Positions 25,439-34,354 of a stretch of 64,000 nt of DNA are shown here, one piece after another. The stretch lies in contig NZ_JAOQKJ010000007.1 of NCBI RefSeq assembly GCF_025567405.1, positions 62,001 to 126,000 on the forward strand, given 5' to 3'. How positions within the stretch are numbered: the first letter of the stretch is position 1; each line of letters opens with the position of its first letter. Origin of the DNA: Suilimivivens aceti. GTDB taxonomy: Bacteria; Bacillota; Clostridia; Lachnospirales; Lachnospiraceae. The notes under the pieces were generated by a model that saw only the letters and a program-made list of their open reading frames with translations, was not told where the DNA came from and searched no databases. The position numbers and the translations under genes were made by a program.

Positions 25439-26950
25439 ATGAGCGTTGAAAATATTTTATCAGTAAGAAATATAACAAAAACATATCCCGGAGTTATAGC
25501 GTTGCAAAATATTTCAATGGATTTCAAGAAAGGTGAAATTCACGCTCTTGTAGGGGAAAACGGAGCGGGAAAATCAACGCTGATTAAGGTTATTGCAGGA
25601 GCGGTATCGGTTGATAAAGGTCATGTGTATTTTGAAGGAGAACTTCAGGAGATACAGGAGCCTCTGGAACGTAGAAAACTTGGAATTGAAGTGATTTATC
25701 AGGAATTTAATTTAATCCCTGAATTGAGTATTGCAGAAAATATATTTTTGGGTTCTTATCCGGGAGGCTTGGTTTGTGTAAATCGGGAAAAAATTGTGAA
25801 AGATACACAGGTATTGCTTGATGAATTGGGATTAGGGTATCTGAATCCCAAAAGTCCTGTAAAGAATCTGTCAGTTGCCTATATGCAGATGATAGAAATA
25901 GCCAAAGCTATTGCCAGACATGCAAAATTTATAATTATGGATGAACCAACTGCACCACTTACTGCAAACGAGGTTAAAATTTTGTATTCCATTGTAGATA
26001 AGCTTAAGCGAGAAGGCGTTACCATTTTGTATATTTCCCATCGGCTTGAAGAAGTATTCGACTTAGCTGACAGAGTAACGGTTTTTCGAGATGGAAGAAA
26101 AATTGAAACGCTGAATATTACTGATACATGTCAGGATGAATTAATTCGATTAATGGTTAATCGGGAAACATCAGAAACTTTTCCGGATAGAAATTATCAT
26201 AATAAAGATCTTTTGCCATTATTGGAAGTAAATAATTTATATGGCAGAGGTGTAAGAAATGTTTCTTTTAAATTACATAAAGGAGAAATTCTTGGTTTGG
26301 GAGGTCTGGTAGGAGCAGGTCGAACAGAAACGGCAAAAATCATATTTGGAGCTAATAAGATGTGGAAAGGGAGTATTTTTTGTGAAGGTAAAGAGCTGCA
26401 TATTACTTCTCCAAGAGATGCCGTTCAGTGTGGAATTGCATATGTTTCTGAAGATCGAAAACAGGAAGGCGTTTTGCTGACGCTGTCTGTTAAAGAAAAT
26501 ATAGTGTTGCCTATTTTGAAAAAAATATCGATGGGTTTGGTGGTTCGTAGCGCTATGGAGGATAAAATTGTAGAAGAGCAAAGAAGCAGACTTAGAATCA
26601 AAACACCATCTACAGAACAACTCGTTAAAAATTTAAGTGGCGGTAATCAGCAAAAGGTTGTATTGGCGAAATGGTTGGCAAGCGATTGTAAGATCTTGAT
26701 ACTGGATGAGCCTACCAGAGGGATTGATGTAGGTGCCAAGCAGGAAATTTACTTATTGATGAACCAATTAGCAGAATCAGGAATTGGAATAATCATGATT
26801 TCTTCTGAAATGGATGAGTTAATTGGTATGTCTGATCGGATCATTGTATTACACGAAGGAAAGATCAGCGGAGAATTGCAAAAGGGTGAATTCGATCAAG
26901 AGACAATACTGAAATATGGTTCAGGTTATGCAGTGGAGGAACAGAAATGA
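25439..26950 (+). CDS. CUT2 sugar ABC transporter ATPase, tandem NBDs (RbsA/MglA-like)
   Basis: 503 residues with two ABC domains. NBD1: Walker A 'GENGAGKST' (~39), signature-like 'VKNLSVAYMQMIEIAKA', Walker B 'FIIMDEPTAPL'. NBD2: degenerate Walker A 'GLVGAGRTET' as is normal for this family, signature 'LSGGNQQKVVLAKWL', Walker B 'ILILDEPTRGIDVGAK'. The ATG four bases upstream runs into a stop, so ATG 25439 is the start. Stop overlaps the permease start (ATGA). Confidence 0.95.
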   Translation: MSVENILSVRNITKTYPGVIALQNISMDFKKGEIHALVGENGAGKSTLIKVIAGAVSVDKGHVYFEGELQEIQEPLERRKLGIEVIYQEFNLIPELSIAENIFLGSYPGGLVCVNREKIVKDTQVLLDELGLGYLNPKSPVKNLSVAYMQMIEIAKAIARHAKFIIMDEPTAPLTANEVKILYSIVDKLKREGVTILYISHRLEEVFDLADRVTVFRDGRKIETLNITDTCQDELIRLMVNRETSETFPDRNYHNKDLLPLLEVNNLYGRGVRNVSFKLHKGEILGLGGLVGAGRTETAKIIFGANKMWKGSIFCEGKELHITSPRDAVQCGIAYVSEDRKQEGVLLTLSVKENIVLPILKKISMGLVVRSAMEDKIVEEQRSRLRIKTPSTEQLVKNLSGGNQQKVVLAKWLASDCKILILDEPTRGIDVGAKQEIYLLMNQLAESGIGIIMISSEMDELIGMSDRIIVLHEGKISGELQKGEFDQETILKYGSGYAVEEQK

Positions 26951-27930
26951 AGAGTAAAATAAAAGATTCCGTACAGGAATATAGACAGTTAATTGCAATT
27001 TTAGGAATATTGGTTTTCCTTGTTATCTTTTTTTCCATAATTGCCAAAGGATTTTTTACATACAATAATTTTATTAACCTTTTAAGACAGCTTTCTATGT
27101 TGGGGATTGTAAGCACAGGTATGGCAATGGTGCTGATTTCAGGTGGATTGGATTTAACAGTTGGATCGCAGATGTCTCTTATTGGAACGGTTACGGCACT
27201 TCTTATAGTAAAATATCAGTGGAATCCTTTGGGAGCAGCTGTTATAGGTATAGTAGGAGTAGCCCTGTGTGGATTTGTTAATAGCTTACTGATTAATAAA
27301 TTCAAGATGTGGCCGATGATTGCAACTATAGCGATGATGCAGATTATTCAAGGAGTATGCTATATTATATCGGGAGGACTTCCTGTATATGGTTTATCTG
27401 AAAACGTAAAATGGATTGGTCAAGGATATGTTGCTGGAATTCCGGTTCCTGTAATAATTATGTTGATTGTTATGTTTTTGGGAGCATTTGTCCTGAAAAA
27501 AACATATATAGGAAGATATTTATATGCAGTAGGAAGTAATGAAGAAGGTGCAAGGCTTTCAGGAATCAAAATTAAAGTTGTAAAAACCATTTCTTATTTA
27601 ATCTGTGCACTGCTTTCAGGGATTGCTGGTTTGATCCTAATGGGGCGGGTTGCATCAGGACAGCCGGCAGGTGGTGAGGGAATGGAGATGGATGTAATTA
27701 CGGCCTGTGTGGTTGGAGGTATTGGATTAAACGGCGGTGTAGGTAATATGAAGGGGGTTTTTCTGGGAGTTCTTATTATTGGAACGTTAACCAATGGTTT
27801 GGGAGTCTTAGGAGTTGGAGAATTTTATCAGTTGATCTTCAAAGGAATTGTATTATTAGCTGCGGTTGGAGTAGACTGTATCAGACGTGAGAAAATGGCC
27901 AATAAAAAAGTAGTTATTACGGAAGAATAA
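26947..27930 (+). CDS. CUT2 sugar ABC transporter permease (RbsC-like)
   Basis: 327-residue membrane protein with 8-10 hydrophobic segments and the family motifs 'LVISGGLDLTVGSQMSLIG'-like 'VLISGGLDLTVGSQMSL', 'YAVGSNEEGARLSGIKI' and 'VITACVVGGIGLNGGVGNMKGVFLGVLIIGTL'. Overlaps the ATPase gene by 4 bp. Confidence 0.95.
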   Translation: MKSKIKDSVQEYRQLIAILGILVFLVIFFSIIAKGFFTYNNFINLLRQLSMLGIVSTGMAMVLISGGLDLTVGSQMSLIGTVTALLIVKYQWNPLGAAVIGIVGVALCGFVNSLLINKFKMWPMIATIAMMQIIQGVCYIISGGLPVYGLSENVKWIGQGYVAGIPVPVIIMLIVMFLGAFVLKKTYIGRYLYAVGSNEEGARLSGIKIKVVKTISYLICALLSGIAGLILMGRVASGQPAGGEGMEMDVITACVVGGIGLNGGVGNMKGVFLGVLIIGTLTNGLGVLGVGEFYQLIFKGIVLLAAVGVDCIRREKMANKKVVITEE

Positions 27931-27955
27931 TAAATAAGAAGGAGAGTGCAGAAAG

Positions 27956-28762
27956 ATGAGTAAAACAGTGATTATTACAGGCGCTAACAGAGGTATTGGG
28001 AAAGGCATAGCATATGTATTTGCATCAAAAGGATATAATATTTTTTTGGCACATTGTGGTGAAGCAGAAAAGGCATATGAAACAGCAAAAGAAATTAAGG
28101 AAAAATATGGAAAGGAATGTGTGACCTTTGACGGCAACTTAGCGGAGGAAGATGTTATCAAAGAGCTTGTTAAGAAGGCTGTTGAAGCGTATGGACATAT
28201 TGATGTTCTGGTAAATAATGCTGGTGTAGGGTATGAAAAATATATTCAAACATCTTATACGGAGGAAATTGATTATGTTTATAAAGTAAATTTCAGGGCA
28301 GGGATCATTTTGGCCAAATTAGTGGCACAGCATATGATTGATGAAAAAATCAAGGGAACAATTCTTTTTACATCATCAGAGAAAGCAACGACATCAAATG
28401 CAATTGACTGTATATATGGAGCAATGAAGGCGGGATTACAACGCGCAGTCAGATCTATGGCAATTGAATACGGTCCATATGGAATTCGGATTAATGCAAT
28501 TGCGCCAGGCTGTATAGCCGTGTACACAAAAGGGTATGAACATTTAAAATATGACGAACTTAAAAATAATATACCGATCGGAAGAACGGGTACAGGAGAG
28601 GATATTGGTTATACCGCGGCATTTTTGGCTTCCGATGAGGCAGGTTTTATTACTGGAATAGAAATTTTAGTTGATGGTGGTGAACGATGCGGTGCTCCGG
28701 CAGATCAGGAGTTGAATGAGCAGGGCATTAAGGGATTAGGTACCTTTATAATGCAGAAGTGA
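27956..28762 (+). CDS. SDR-family sugar dehydrogenase, copy 2
   Basis: 268 residues: 'TGANRGIG' (8-15), 'NNAG' (87-90), Ser140/141, catalytic Tyr154 and Lys158 ('YGAMK'), 'GEDIGYTAAFLASDEAGFITGIEILVDGG'. Closely related along its length to the SDR at 17687, including the 'GIKGLG' tail. Followed by a lactonase and an Asp-box propeller in the same order as copy 1. Confidence 0.86.
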   Translation: MSKTVIITGANRGIGKGIAYVFASKGYNIFLAHCGEAEKAYETAKEIKEKYGKECVTFDGNLAEEDVIKELVKKAVEAYGHIDVLVNNAGVGYEKYIQTSYTEEIDYVYKVNFRAGIILAKLVAQHMIDEKIKGTILFTSSEKATTSNAIDCIYGAMKAGLQRAVRSMAIEYGPYGIRINAIAPGCIAVYTKGYEHLKYDELKNNIPIGRTGTGEDIGYTAAFLASDEAGFITGIEILVDGGERCGAPADQELNEQGIKGLGTFIMQK

Positions 28763-28780
28763 TAGAGAGAACAGTTTCAT

Positions 28781-29863
28781 ATGGATGATATTTTATTTGT
28801 AGGAACAAAGGGTAATGAAAAGAATGATGGAATTGTATGTTGTCATGTGAATAATGAAATATATCAAATTAGTAAAATAGAGTTTGCAGACAAAATTGAG
28901 AATTTTTCGTTTTTGGCATGCGCATATAAAAAGAAAACACTATATGCGGCAGGACGGGATTCTGAGACAAATACAGATTTCATTAATGTGTATAAAGTGA
29001 ATGACGGAGACATTGCATTTGTTGAGAAAAGAATAGTTGCGTCTATAGGAATCAGTTTTATGCGGGTGGCGTTTGAAGACCGGAATCTTTTAGTCAGCGG
29101 ATATGATGCAGGTAATGTATATTGTTTTGAAATAGAAGAGGAGGGAGAATTAAGTAATACTTACCTCAGATTTGATTTCCCAAATGAAAAGAAAAAGCAA
29201 GAAAAAGAACCGGAAGTTAATATATATAGTGCGGAATATCGACAGAATGGTTCTCACCCGCATGCGATCTATGGGGTGGATTTTACAGGGACGATTTTGA
29301 TTCCAGATCTTGGAAAAGACAAAATATGGATTTTGAAAAAAGGAGAGCATGAACTTAACCTTATAAATTCCTGCAGCATCAAACCTCAAAGTGGGCCGAG
29401 ACACCTGGTGATTAATAATGAAACTTCTTATGTATATCTTTTGACAGAATTAACTAGCTCTCTTTATACACTAAAATATGAAGTATTAGAAGCTGAGATG
29501 ACAGTAGTTGATAGAAAATCTGCTTTGCCGGATGCTTACATAGGTAATAACTTGTCGGCAGATATAGTGCTATCGCCAAACGGAAAATATTTATATGTTT
29601 CCAATCGCGGAGCAAATTGTGTCTGTGTATTTGAGATTAATGAAGAAAATGGAATCCCTGTATTATTGCAAAGTGTTCCAACGGCTGGATGGCCGAGGGC
29701 ACTTCAATTTTCCGAAAACTTTAAGGTTCTGTATATATTAAATGAGGAATATGAATCTTCCCAAGGATCGTTGGAATCATATTGTGTTTCACGATATGGA
29801 AGATTAAGTGACAGAACAAAGCTGCTTGATTTGGAAAATGCTTACAATTTTATAAGGTGGTGA
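28781..29863 (+). CDS. Lactonase family beta-propeller, copy 3
   Basis: 360 residues. 'GSHPHAIYGVDFTGTILIPDLGKDKIWIL', 'QSGPRHLVIN', 'VLSPNGKYLYVSNRGANCVCVFEI' and 'GWPRALQFSENFKVLYILNE' match the YbhE-type lactonase blades, including the H-P-H region and G-P-R-H. Together with the upstream SDR it would make an aldonic acid from a sugar. Confidence 0.83.
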   Translation: MDDILFVGTKGNEKNDGIVCCHVNNEIYQISKIEFADKIENFSFLACAYKKKTLYAAGRDSETNTDFINVYKVNDGDIAFVEKRIVASIGISFMRVAFEDRNLLVSGYDAGNVYCFEIEEEGELSNTYLRFDFPNEKKKQEKEPEVNIYSAEYRQNGSHPHAIYGVDFTGTILIPDLGKDKIWILKKGEHELNLINSCSIKPQSGPRHLVINNETSYVYLLTELTSSLYTLKYEVLEAEMTVVDRKSALPDAYIGNNLSADIVLSPNGKYLYVSNRGANCVCVFEINEENGIPVLLQSVPTAGWPRALQFSENFKVLYILNEEYESSQGSLESYCVSRYGRLSDRTKLLDLENAYNFIRW

Positions 29864-29870
29864 ATTTTAG

Positions 29871-30938
29871 ATGAAATTTGAAGATGAATTTGATGTAGTG
29901 CCACCAGAAGGAAATGTCTTTGTGAACCATGAAATAAATGGACGGAGCGGTCATTTGGGACATGCTTTGGTGGAGTATGAGGAAGGAAAAATTTTAGCTT
30001 TTTACCCTAATTGCTCACTTGATGAAAAGGGACATTCTGCGGTAGGATGGATGGAGTATAAAAGGTCAGAGGATTATGGGGAAACATGGTCACAGCCCTA
30101 TATCTTTCAGCCGTCATTAAAATTGCTACATTCTGAGATGAAATACTCCGCTATGTGTGAAAAGGCAATAGTGAATGAAAAGGGAGATATTATTGTATAT
30201 CAATTAATATGTGATATATCAAATGATCCACAGTGGCAACCCTATATGGTGCCATCTTATTCAATCAGCCGAGATAAAGGAAGCACATGGAGCAATCTGC
30301 GTCAGATAGGAACACGTCGAGGACGTATTTATGATGCGATGTATCAGGAGGGAACAATTTTTCTGCTTTTATTTGTCAATGATGCGACGGTTGATTGGAC
30401 AGGTCAAACCACGGATCATTATTATTCACTTGTGGTTAGTGAAGATGGTGGAGAAAACTATTATGAAAGAAGCAGAATTCCAATTCCGTCGCTGCATCAT
30501 GGATATGGAAGCATGATGTTTTTGGAGGATGGCCGTCTGATTGTGTATAATTATAATCTGGATGATGAATATAATCTGTCCTATGTGTTAAGTGAGGATA
30601 AAGGAATGTCGTGGGGACAGGCAGGTACAACCTTTGTGGCAAAAAAAATCCGGAACCCGCAGGTTGTAGGCTTCGAACATTTGTATTTTCTTCATGGCAG
30701 AAGCGGAAATAATGGCGAACAAGCAGGAAATTTTGTCTTATATTGCTCGGAGGATGGAATTCACTGGGATGAAGGAAGATATTTAAAAGTCCGTACAGAG
30801 GGATTAGGGGCTTATTCGAATAATTTGGTCATTGGGAAAGGAACATCCCATGAGAAGCTCCTGATTCAGGCATCGCATGCTTACAAAGATAATCAGACTA
30901 ATGTTCTGCATTGGCAAATAATTAAAAGAAAGGTGTAA
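29871..30938 (+). CDS. Asp-box (BNR/sialidase-superfamily) beta-propeller, copy 3
   Basis: 355 residues with Asp boxes 'SEDYGETWSQP', 'SRDKGSTWSNL', 'SEDGGENYYER', 'SEDKGMSWGQA' and 'SEDGIHWDEG', without signal peptide or FRIP motif. Eight bases after lactonase copy 3. It shows the characteristic 'GHALVEYEEGKILAFYPN' start of BNR_2-type proteins. Function unknown; its constant pairing with a lactonase is the main clue. Confidence 0.8.
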   Translation: MKFEDEFDVVPPEGNVFVNHEINGRSGHLGHALVEYEEGKILAFYPNCSLDEKGHSAVGWMEYKRSEDYGETWSQPYIFQPSLKLLHSEMKYSAMCEKAIVNEKGDIIVYQLICDISNDPQWQPYMVPSYSISRDKGSTWSNLRQIGTRRGRIYDAMYQEGTIFLLLFVNDATVDWTGQTTDHYYSLVVSEDGGENYYERSRIPIPSLHHGYGSMMFLEDGRLIVYNYNLDDEYNLSYVLSEDKGMSWGQAGTTFVAKKIRNPQVVGFEHLYFLHGRSGNNGEQAGNFVLYCSEDGIHWDEGRYLKVRTEGLGAYSNNLVIGKGTSHEKLLIQASHAYKDNQTNVLHWQIIKRKV

Positions 30939-30943
30939 AGATA

Positions 30944-31621
30944 ATGAAATGTATAATGAATCCGAGACCGGATATCCAGGAGGAACTGATCAAACCATAT
31001 AAAGAAATGGAAGATGTTTATTCCCTTTCCTGCGTTGTAGGGGACGCAATGGAGAGAGAGCAGGTAATGCGACATGATATGAAGCCCAAATCCATCAATA
31101 AAAAAATAATTGGTCCGGCTATTACTGTAAAGCTGACAGCAGGAGATATCGTGGATTGCCTGTGTGTATTTGAAATTGCCAGACCTGGGGATGTTATTGT
31201 AATTGATGCATTTGGAGAAACGGAAACCTCAATTTGGGGAGGACTTATGTCTGGCCTTGCAAGAAATGCCGGTATAGCAGGCGCTGTGATTGATGGCAGC
31301 TGCCGTGATACAGATGAAGCGAAGATGCTGGAGTTTCCGATAACTGCCAAGGCGTCAGGACCTAGAGCAGCGCATACAGCATATTCGGGAAGGAAGGAAC
31401 CTATTGCGGTAAATGTTCCTGTCTGTTGCGGAGGTGTTATTGTAAATCCAGGAGATTTAATTGTTGCGGATGAAATCGGTGTTGCGGTAGTTCCGTACAA
31501 TGAGCTGGAAGCTGTATATAAAAAGGCACGCGCTCAGGCAGATCTTGAAATTGCAACAAGAGAAGAAATTCTGAGAGGAGCAACCGTTGATGAATTGCTT
31601 GCAAAATTCGGAAGAATATAA
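30944..31621 (+). CDS. RraA-like aldolase/decarboxylase family protein
   Basis: 225-residue RraA/MenG-like protein. The signature 'GGLMSGLARNAGIAGAVIDGSCRDTDEAK' contains the G-x-x-x-x-x-A-x-x-x-G core and the Arg-Asp pair that binds pyruvate enolate and metal in 4-hydroxy-4-methyl-2-oxoglutarate aldolases. 'GDLIVADEIGVAVVP' is the family C-terminal motif. In this locus it could split or decarboxylate a keto-acid intermediate. Its last 32 bases overlap the start of the next gene. Confidence 0.85.
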   Translation: MKCIMNPRPDIQEELIKPYKEMEDVYSLSCVVGDAMEREQVMRHDMKPKSINKKIIGPAITVKLTAGDIVDCLCVFEIARPGDVIVIDAFGETETSIWGGLMSGLARNAGIAGAVIDGSCRDTDEAKMLEFPITAKASGPRAAHTAYSGRKEPIAVNVPVCCGGVIVNPGDLIVADEIGVAVVPYNELEAVYKKARAQADLEIATREEILRGATVDELLAKFGRI

Positions 31622-32639
31622 TCATGAATTGAAATATATCATTACTCTTGATGGTGGTACAACGAATACCCGGGCATATTTGTGGAGACAGGATGGTTCC
31701 TTTGTTTCTTCTAAAAAAGAAAGAGCAGGTGTCAGGAATACCGCTATGGATGGATCTGATCAGGTGATCCGTGAAACGGTAAAAAGATGTATTGATGGCC
31801 TGATAGAAGAAAGTCATATAGAAGAAAGCCAGGTTCAAGGGATTTTTTGCTCGGGGATGTTAACCTCTAATGTGGGGCTTGAAGAAATTCCATATTTATG
31901 CGCACCTGTTGATGAAAGGGCTTTGTGCAATGCAATAGAATGCCGCTTCTTTAATGACATTACCAGAATACCTTTTTACATGATTCCGGGAGTCAGGAAC
32001 CATGTAGAGAATATCGGAATAGATACGCTGGAGCAGATGGATGTTATGCGTGGAGAAGAAACAGAGGCGGTGGCTTTGTTGAGGGAGCGTGGCAAGGGCG
32101 AGGATCTGATTTTTGTTTTACCAGGCTCCCATACTAAAATAATATATGCAAATGAAGAAGGGTTTATCTGCCGTTGTAAGACAACCATGAGTGGAGAACT
32201 GCTTGATGCTTTGTTTTTCCATACGTTATTAAAGGATTCACTTCCGGATTTCTTTGTCGGTGAAGAGGAATATGATTATCAGGCGGTGTCAGATGGAGCT
32301 CGGACGGCACAGAAGAATTCCTTTACAAGTGCAGTTTTTAAAACACGTATTTATCAAAAATATGTACATAAAGATAAAAAGAAGGCAGCCAATTTCCTGT
32401 TAGGGGTATTGATGTATTATGATTGTCTGAGTATATGTGAGTTTAAGAAGACAGAGGCTTTGGAGGAGGTGCAGTTTGTTATTGCAGGTAAGCGGATAAT
32501 TGCACAGGCTGTTTATGATATATTAACAGATATTATGCAGGAAAAGAAGGTTCATCTTTTGGATGAGGACGAACTGATGGCGGCGAAAGGGGCATTTCGT
32601 CTCGCAGAATTATATTATAAATGGAAGGAAGGTGAGTAG
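31590..32639 (+). CDS. dgoK: 2-keto-3-deoxygalactonate kinase
   Basis: 349-residue DgoK-family kinase that phosphorylates 2-keto-3-deoxygalactonate. 'YIITLDGGTTNTRAYLW', 'GIFCSGMLTSNVGLEEIPY', 'MRGEETEAVALL' and 'LPGSHTKIIYANEEG' are DgoK motifs (the usual D-W-G-T-T-N reads D-G-G-T-T-N here). Start ATG 31590 lies 32 bp inside rraA behind AGAGGAG; TTG 31587 is next to it. Adjacent to the aldolase that would use its product. Confidence 0.9.
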   Translation: MNCLQNSEEYNHELKYIITLDGGTTNTRAYLWRQDGSFVSSKKERAGVRNTAMDGSDQVIRETVKRCIDGLIEESHIEESQVQGIFCSGMLTSNVGLEEIPYLCAPVDERALCNAIECRFFNDITRIPFYMIPGVRNHVENIGIDTLEQMDVMRGEETEAVALLRERGKGEDLIFVLPGSHTKIIYANEEGFICRCKTTMSGELLDALFFHTLLKDSLPDFFVGEEEYDYQAVSDGARTAQKNSFTSAVFKTRIYQKYVHKDKKKAANFLLGVLMYYDCLSICEFKKTEALEEVQFVIAGKRIIAQAVYDILTDIMQEKKVHLLDEDELMAAKGAFRLAELYYKWKEGE

Positions 32640-32640
32640 G

Positions 32641-33300
32641 ATGATGAGTGACCTGAAGGATAGAATTTTAGAAGAGAAGCTGATTGTTATTCTCAGAGGG
32701 TTGGCGGAAGAAAAGCTGATTGCTACAGTAGATATCCTGAAAAATATGGGTATGCACTTTTTTGAGCTGGCTATTGATAATGAATCGGAATTATCAATGG
32801 AAAAAAGTCTCCGGAATATTGAAGGCTTAAGAAAGCATTACGGGGATTCCATACATATTGGTGCCGGAACAGTAATAAATAAGCTACAGGTAAAAAGGGT
32901 TGCAGAGATCGGAGGAGAGTACATTATTTCTCCGAATTTAAACGAGGAGGTAGTGCGTGCTACTAAAGAAATGGGATTGGTTTCTATACCGGGAGCAGCT
33001 ACGCCAAGTGAGATCATAAGGGCATATCAGGCAGGTGCAGATATTGTAAAAGTATTTCCGGCAAATTGTCTGGGAGAAGCTTATATCCGCGCGATAAAGG
33101 CTCCTCTTGACTATATTCCTATTGCTGCTGTGGGTGGAATCCGTCCGGAAGATATACCTGCATTTCAAAGTGCCGGTGTCAGCTGTTTTGGAGTCGGAAA
33201 GCAGCTTGTAGATGCCGGTATGTTTTCAAGCTATTGTGATGAAGAAGTATTTCAGATTATAGAAGACAGAGCAAAAAGATATTTACAGGCGATTCGATAA
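32641..33300 (+). CDS. dgoA: KDPG/KDPGal-type aldolase
   Basis: 219-residue class I aldolase of the Eda/DgoA family. Glu42 in 'FFELAID', 'GAGTVIN', Schiff-base Lys137 in 'DIVKVFPAN', and 'IAAVGGIRPEDI'. The 'E-x-T-x-R-T' motif seen in the Eda encoded at 9507 is replaced by 'ELAIDN', so the arginine near the carboxylate site is missing. Expected product from 2-keto-3-deoxy-6-phosphogalactonate is pyruvate plus glyceraldehyde 3-phosphate. ATG 32641 sits behind GGAAGG; an in-frame GTG lies at 32632. Confidence 0.87.
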   Translation: MMSDLKDRILEEKLIVILRGLAEEKLIATVDILKNMGMHFFELAIDNESELSMEKSLRNIEGLRKHYGDSIHIGAGTVINKLQVKRVAEIGGEYIISPNLNEEVVRATKEMGLVSIPGAATPSEIIRAYQAGADIVKVFPANCLGEAYIRAIKAPLDYIPIAAVGGIRPEDIPAFQSAGVSCFGVGKQLVDAGMFSSYCDEEVFQIIEDRAKRYLQAIR

Positions 33301-33334
33301 ATAAAGATTAAAGCATATGCTGGAAAGGAATTGT

Positions 33335-34264
33335 ATGGCCAAATTAAAGATTAATCTGCAAAATCCGGTGTGGCTGAGCCTGGGAGCTCTTTTTTGCTGC
33401 GTGCTGTGGGGAAGTGCATTCCCATGTGTGAAAATAGCATATCCACTGTTCAAAATTTCGGATACGGGTAGCCAGATTTTGTTTGCAGGAGTCCGTTTTT
33501 TTATATCGGGAATAATTACTTTTATTGTCGGGTGCATTTTGGAAAAACGGATTTTACGGGTGAGGAAGCTGTCGATTCCGGGGATTATCAGGCAGGGGTT
33601 ATTGCAGACTACGATTCAATATACGTGTTTTCACATTAGTCTGGCGTATATTTCATCATCAGAAAGTGCAATTATAAATGCTTCAAATGTGTTTATTTCT
33701 GTTATAGCAGCGCATTTTCTACTTAAAAATGAAAGACTATCCTGGGAAACCATCTTTGGATGTATTGCTGGATTAGCAGGAGTGATTCTGATAAATTTAA
33801 CAGGAATATTAAATGGTAGTTTTTCCTTTAGGGGTGAGGGACTTATGCTGGCGGCTGCTGCATCTTATGGAATCAGTAATGTATATTTGAAAAAAATAGT
33901 AAAACAGGAATCGCCGATGGCAATTACGTCATATCAGATATTGTTTGGAAGTCTGCTAATGATAATAATAGGAATCTGCATGGGAGGACGAGTACAGGTA
34001 TATTCCTTAAAGGCAGCCTGTCTTCTTTTGTATTTGGCAGCACTATCTGCAGCAGCTTTCAGTATATGGACGCTGCTGTTAAAATATAATCCGGTGGGAA
34101 AGGTTACAATGTTTGCGTTTTCTATTCCGGTTTTTGGCGTGATAATGTCGGGAATATTTCTCGGTGAGTCCGTTTTTTCTGTGAAAAATATCATAGCACT
34201 TGTGCTTGTTAGCGTAGGAATCGGAGTTGTAAATGCTAAACATGGAGAACAACACTACCTATAA
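33335..34264 (+). CDS. EamA/DMT-family transporter
   Basis: 309-residue integral membrane protein with about ten hydrophobic segments in two repeats; each EamA half is recognisable ('ALFCCVLWGSAFPCVKIAYPL' at the start of the first, 'LMLAAAASYGISNVYLKKI' at the start of the second). Metabolite exporter family. ATG 33335 follows GGAAAGGAA; an in-frame ATG at 33317 has no site. Last gene of the right operon, ended by a strong terminator. Substrate unknown. Confidence 0.88.
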   Translation: MAKLKINLQNPVWLSLGALFCCVLWGSAFPCVKIAYPLFKISDTGSQILFAGVRFFISGIITFIVGCILEKRILRVRKLSIPGIIRQGLLQTTIQYTCFHISLAYISSSESAIINASNVFISVIAAHFLLKNERLSWETIFGCIAGLAGVILINLTGILNGSFSFRGEGLMLAAAASYGISNVYLKKIVKQESPMAITSYQILFGSLLMIIIGICMGGRVQVYSLKAACLLLYLAALSAAAFSIWTLLLKYNPVGKVTMFAFSIPVFGVIMSGIFLGESVFSVKNIIALVLVSVGIGVVNAKHGEQHYL

Positions 34265-34292
34265 ATGTTGTTAAAAAAGTCTTATTTATTCC

Positions 34293-34354
34293 CGGGAGTG
34301 TATCCAAAAATTCAGCTATGTTGAATTTTTGAATACACTCCCGTTTTCTTTTTG
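34293..34354 (+). terminator. Terminator of the right sugar operon
   Basis: Long stem CGGGAGTGTAT-CAAAAATTCA paired with TTGAATTTTTG-ATACACTCCCG, followed by TTTTCTTTTT. Confidence 0.93.

Noticed and set aside
15558..30938. Sulfo-Entner-Doudoroff (sulfoquinovose) pathway
   Set aside because: It also uses SDR and lactonase, but needs no kinase, and no sulfoquinovosidase or sulfolactaldehyde enzyme is present.
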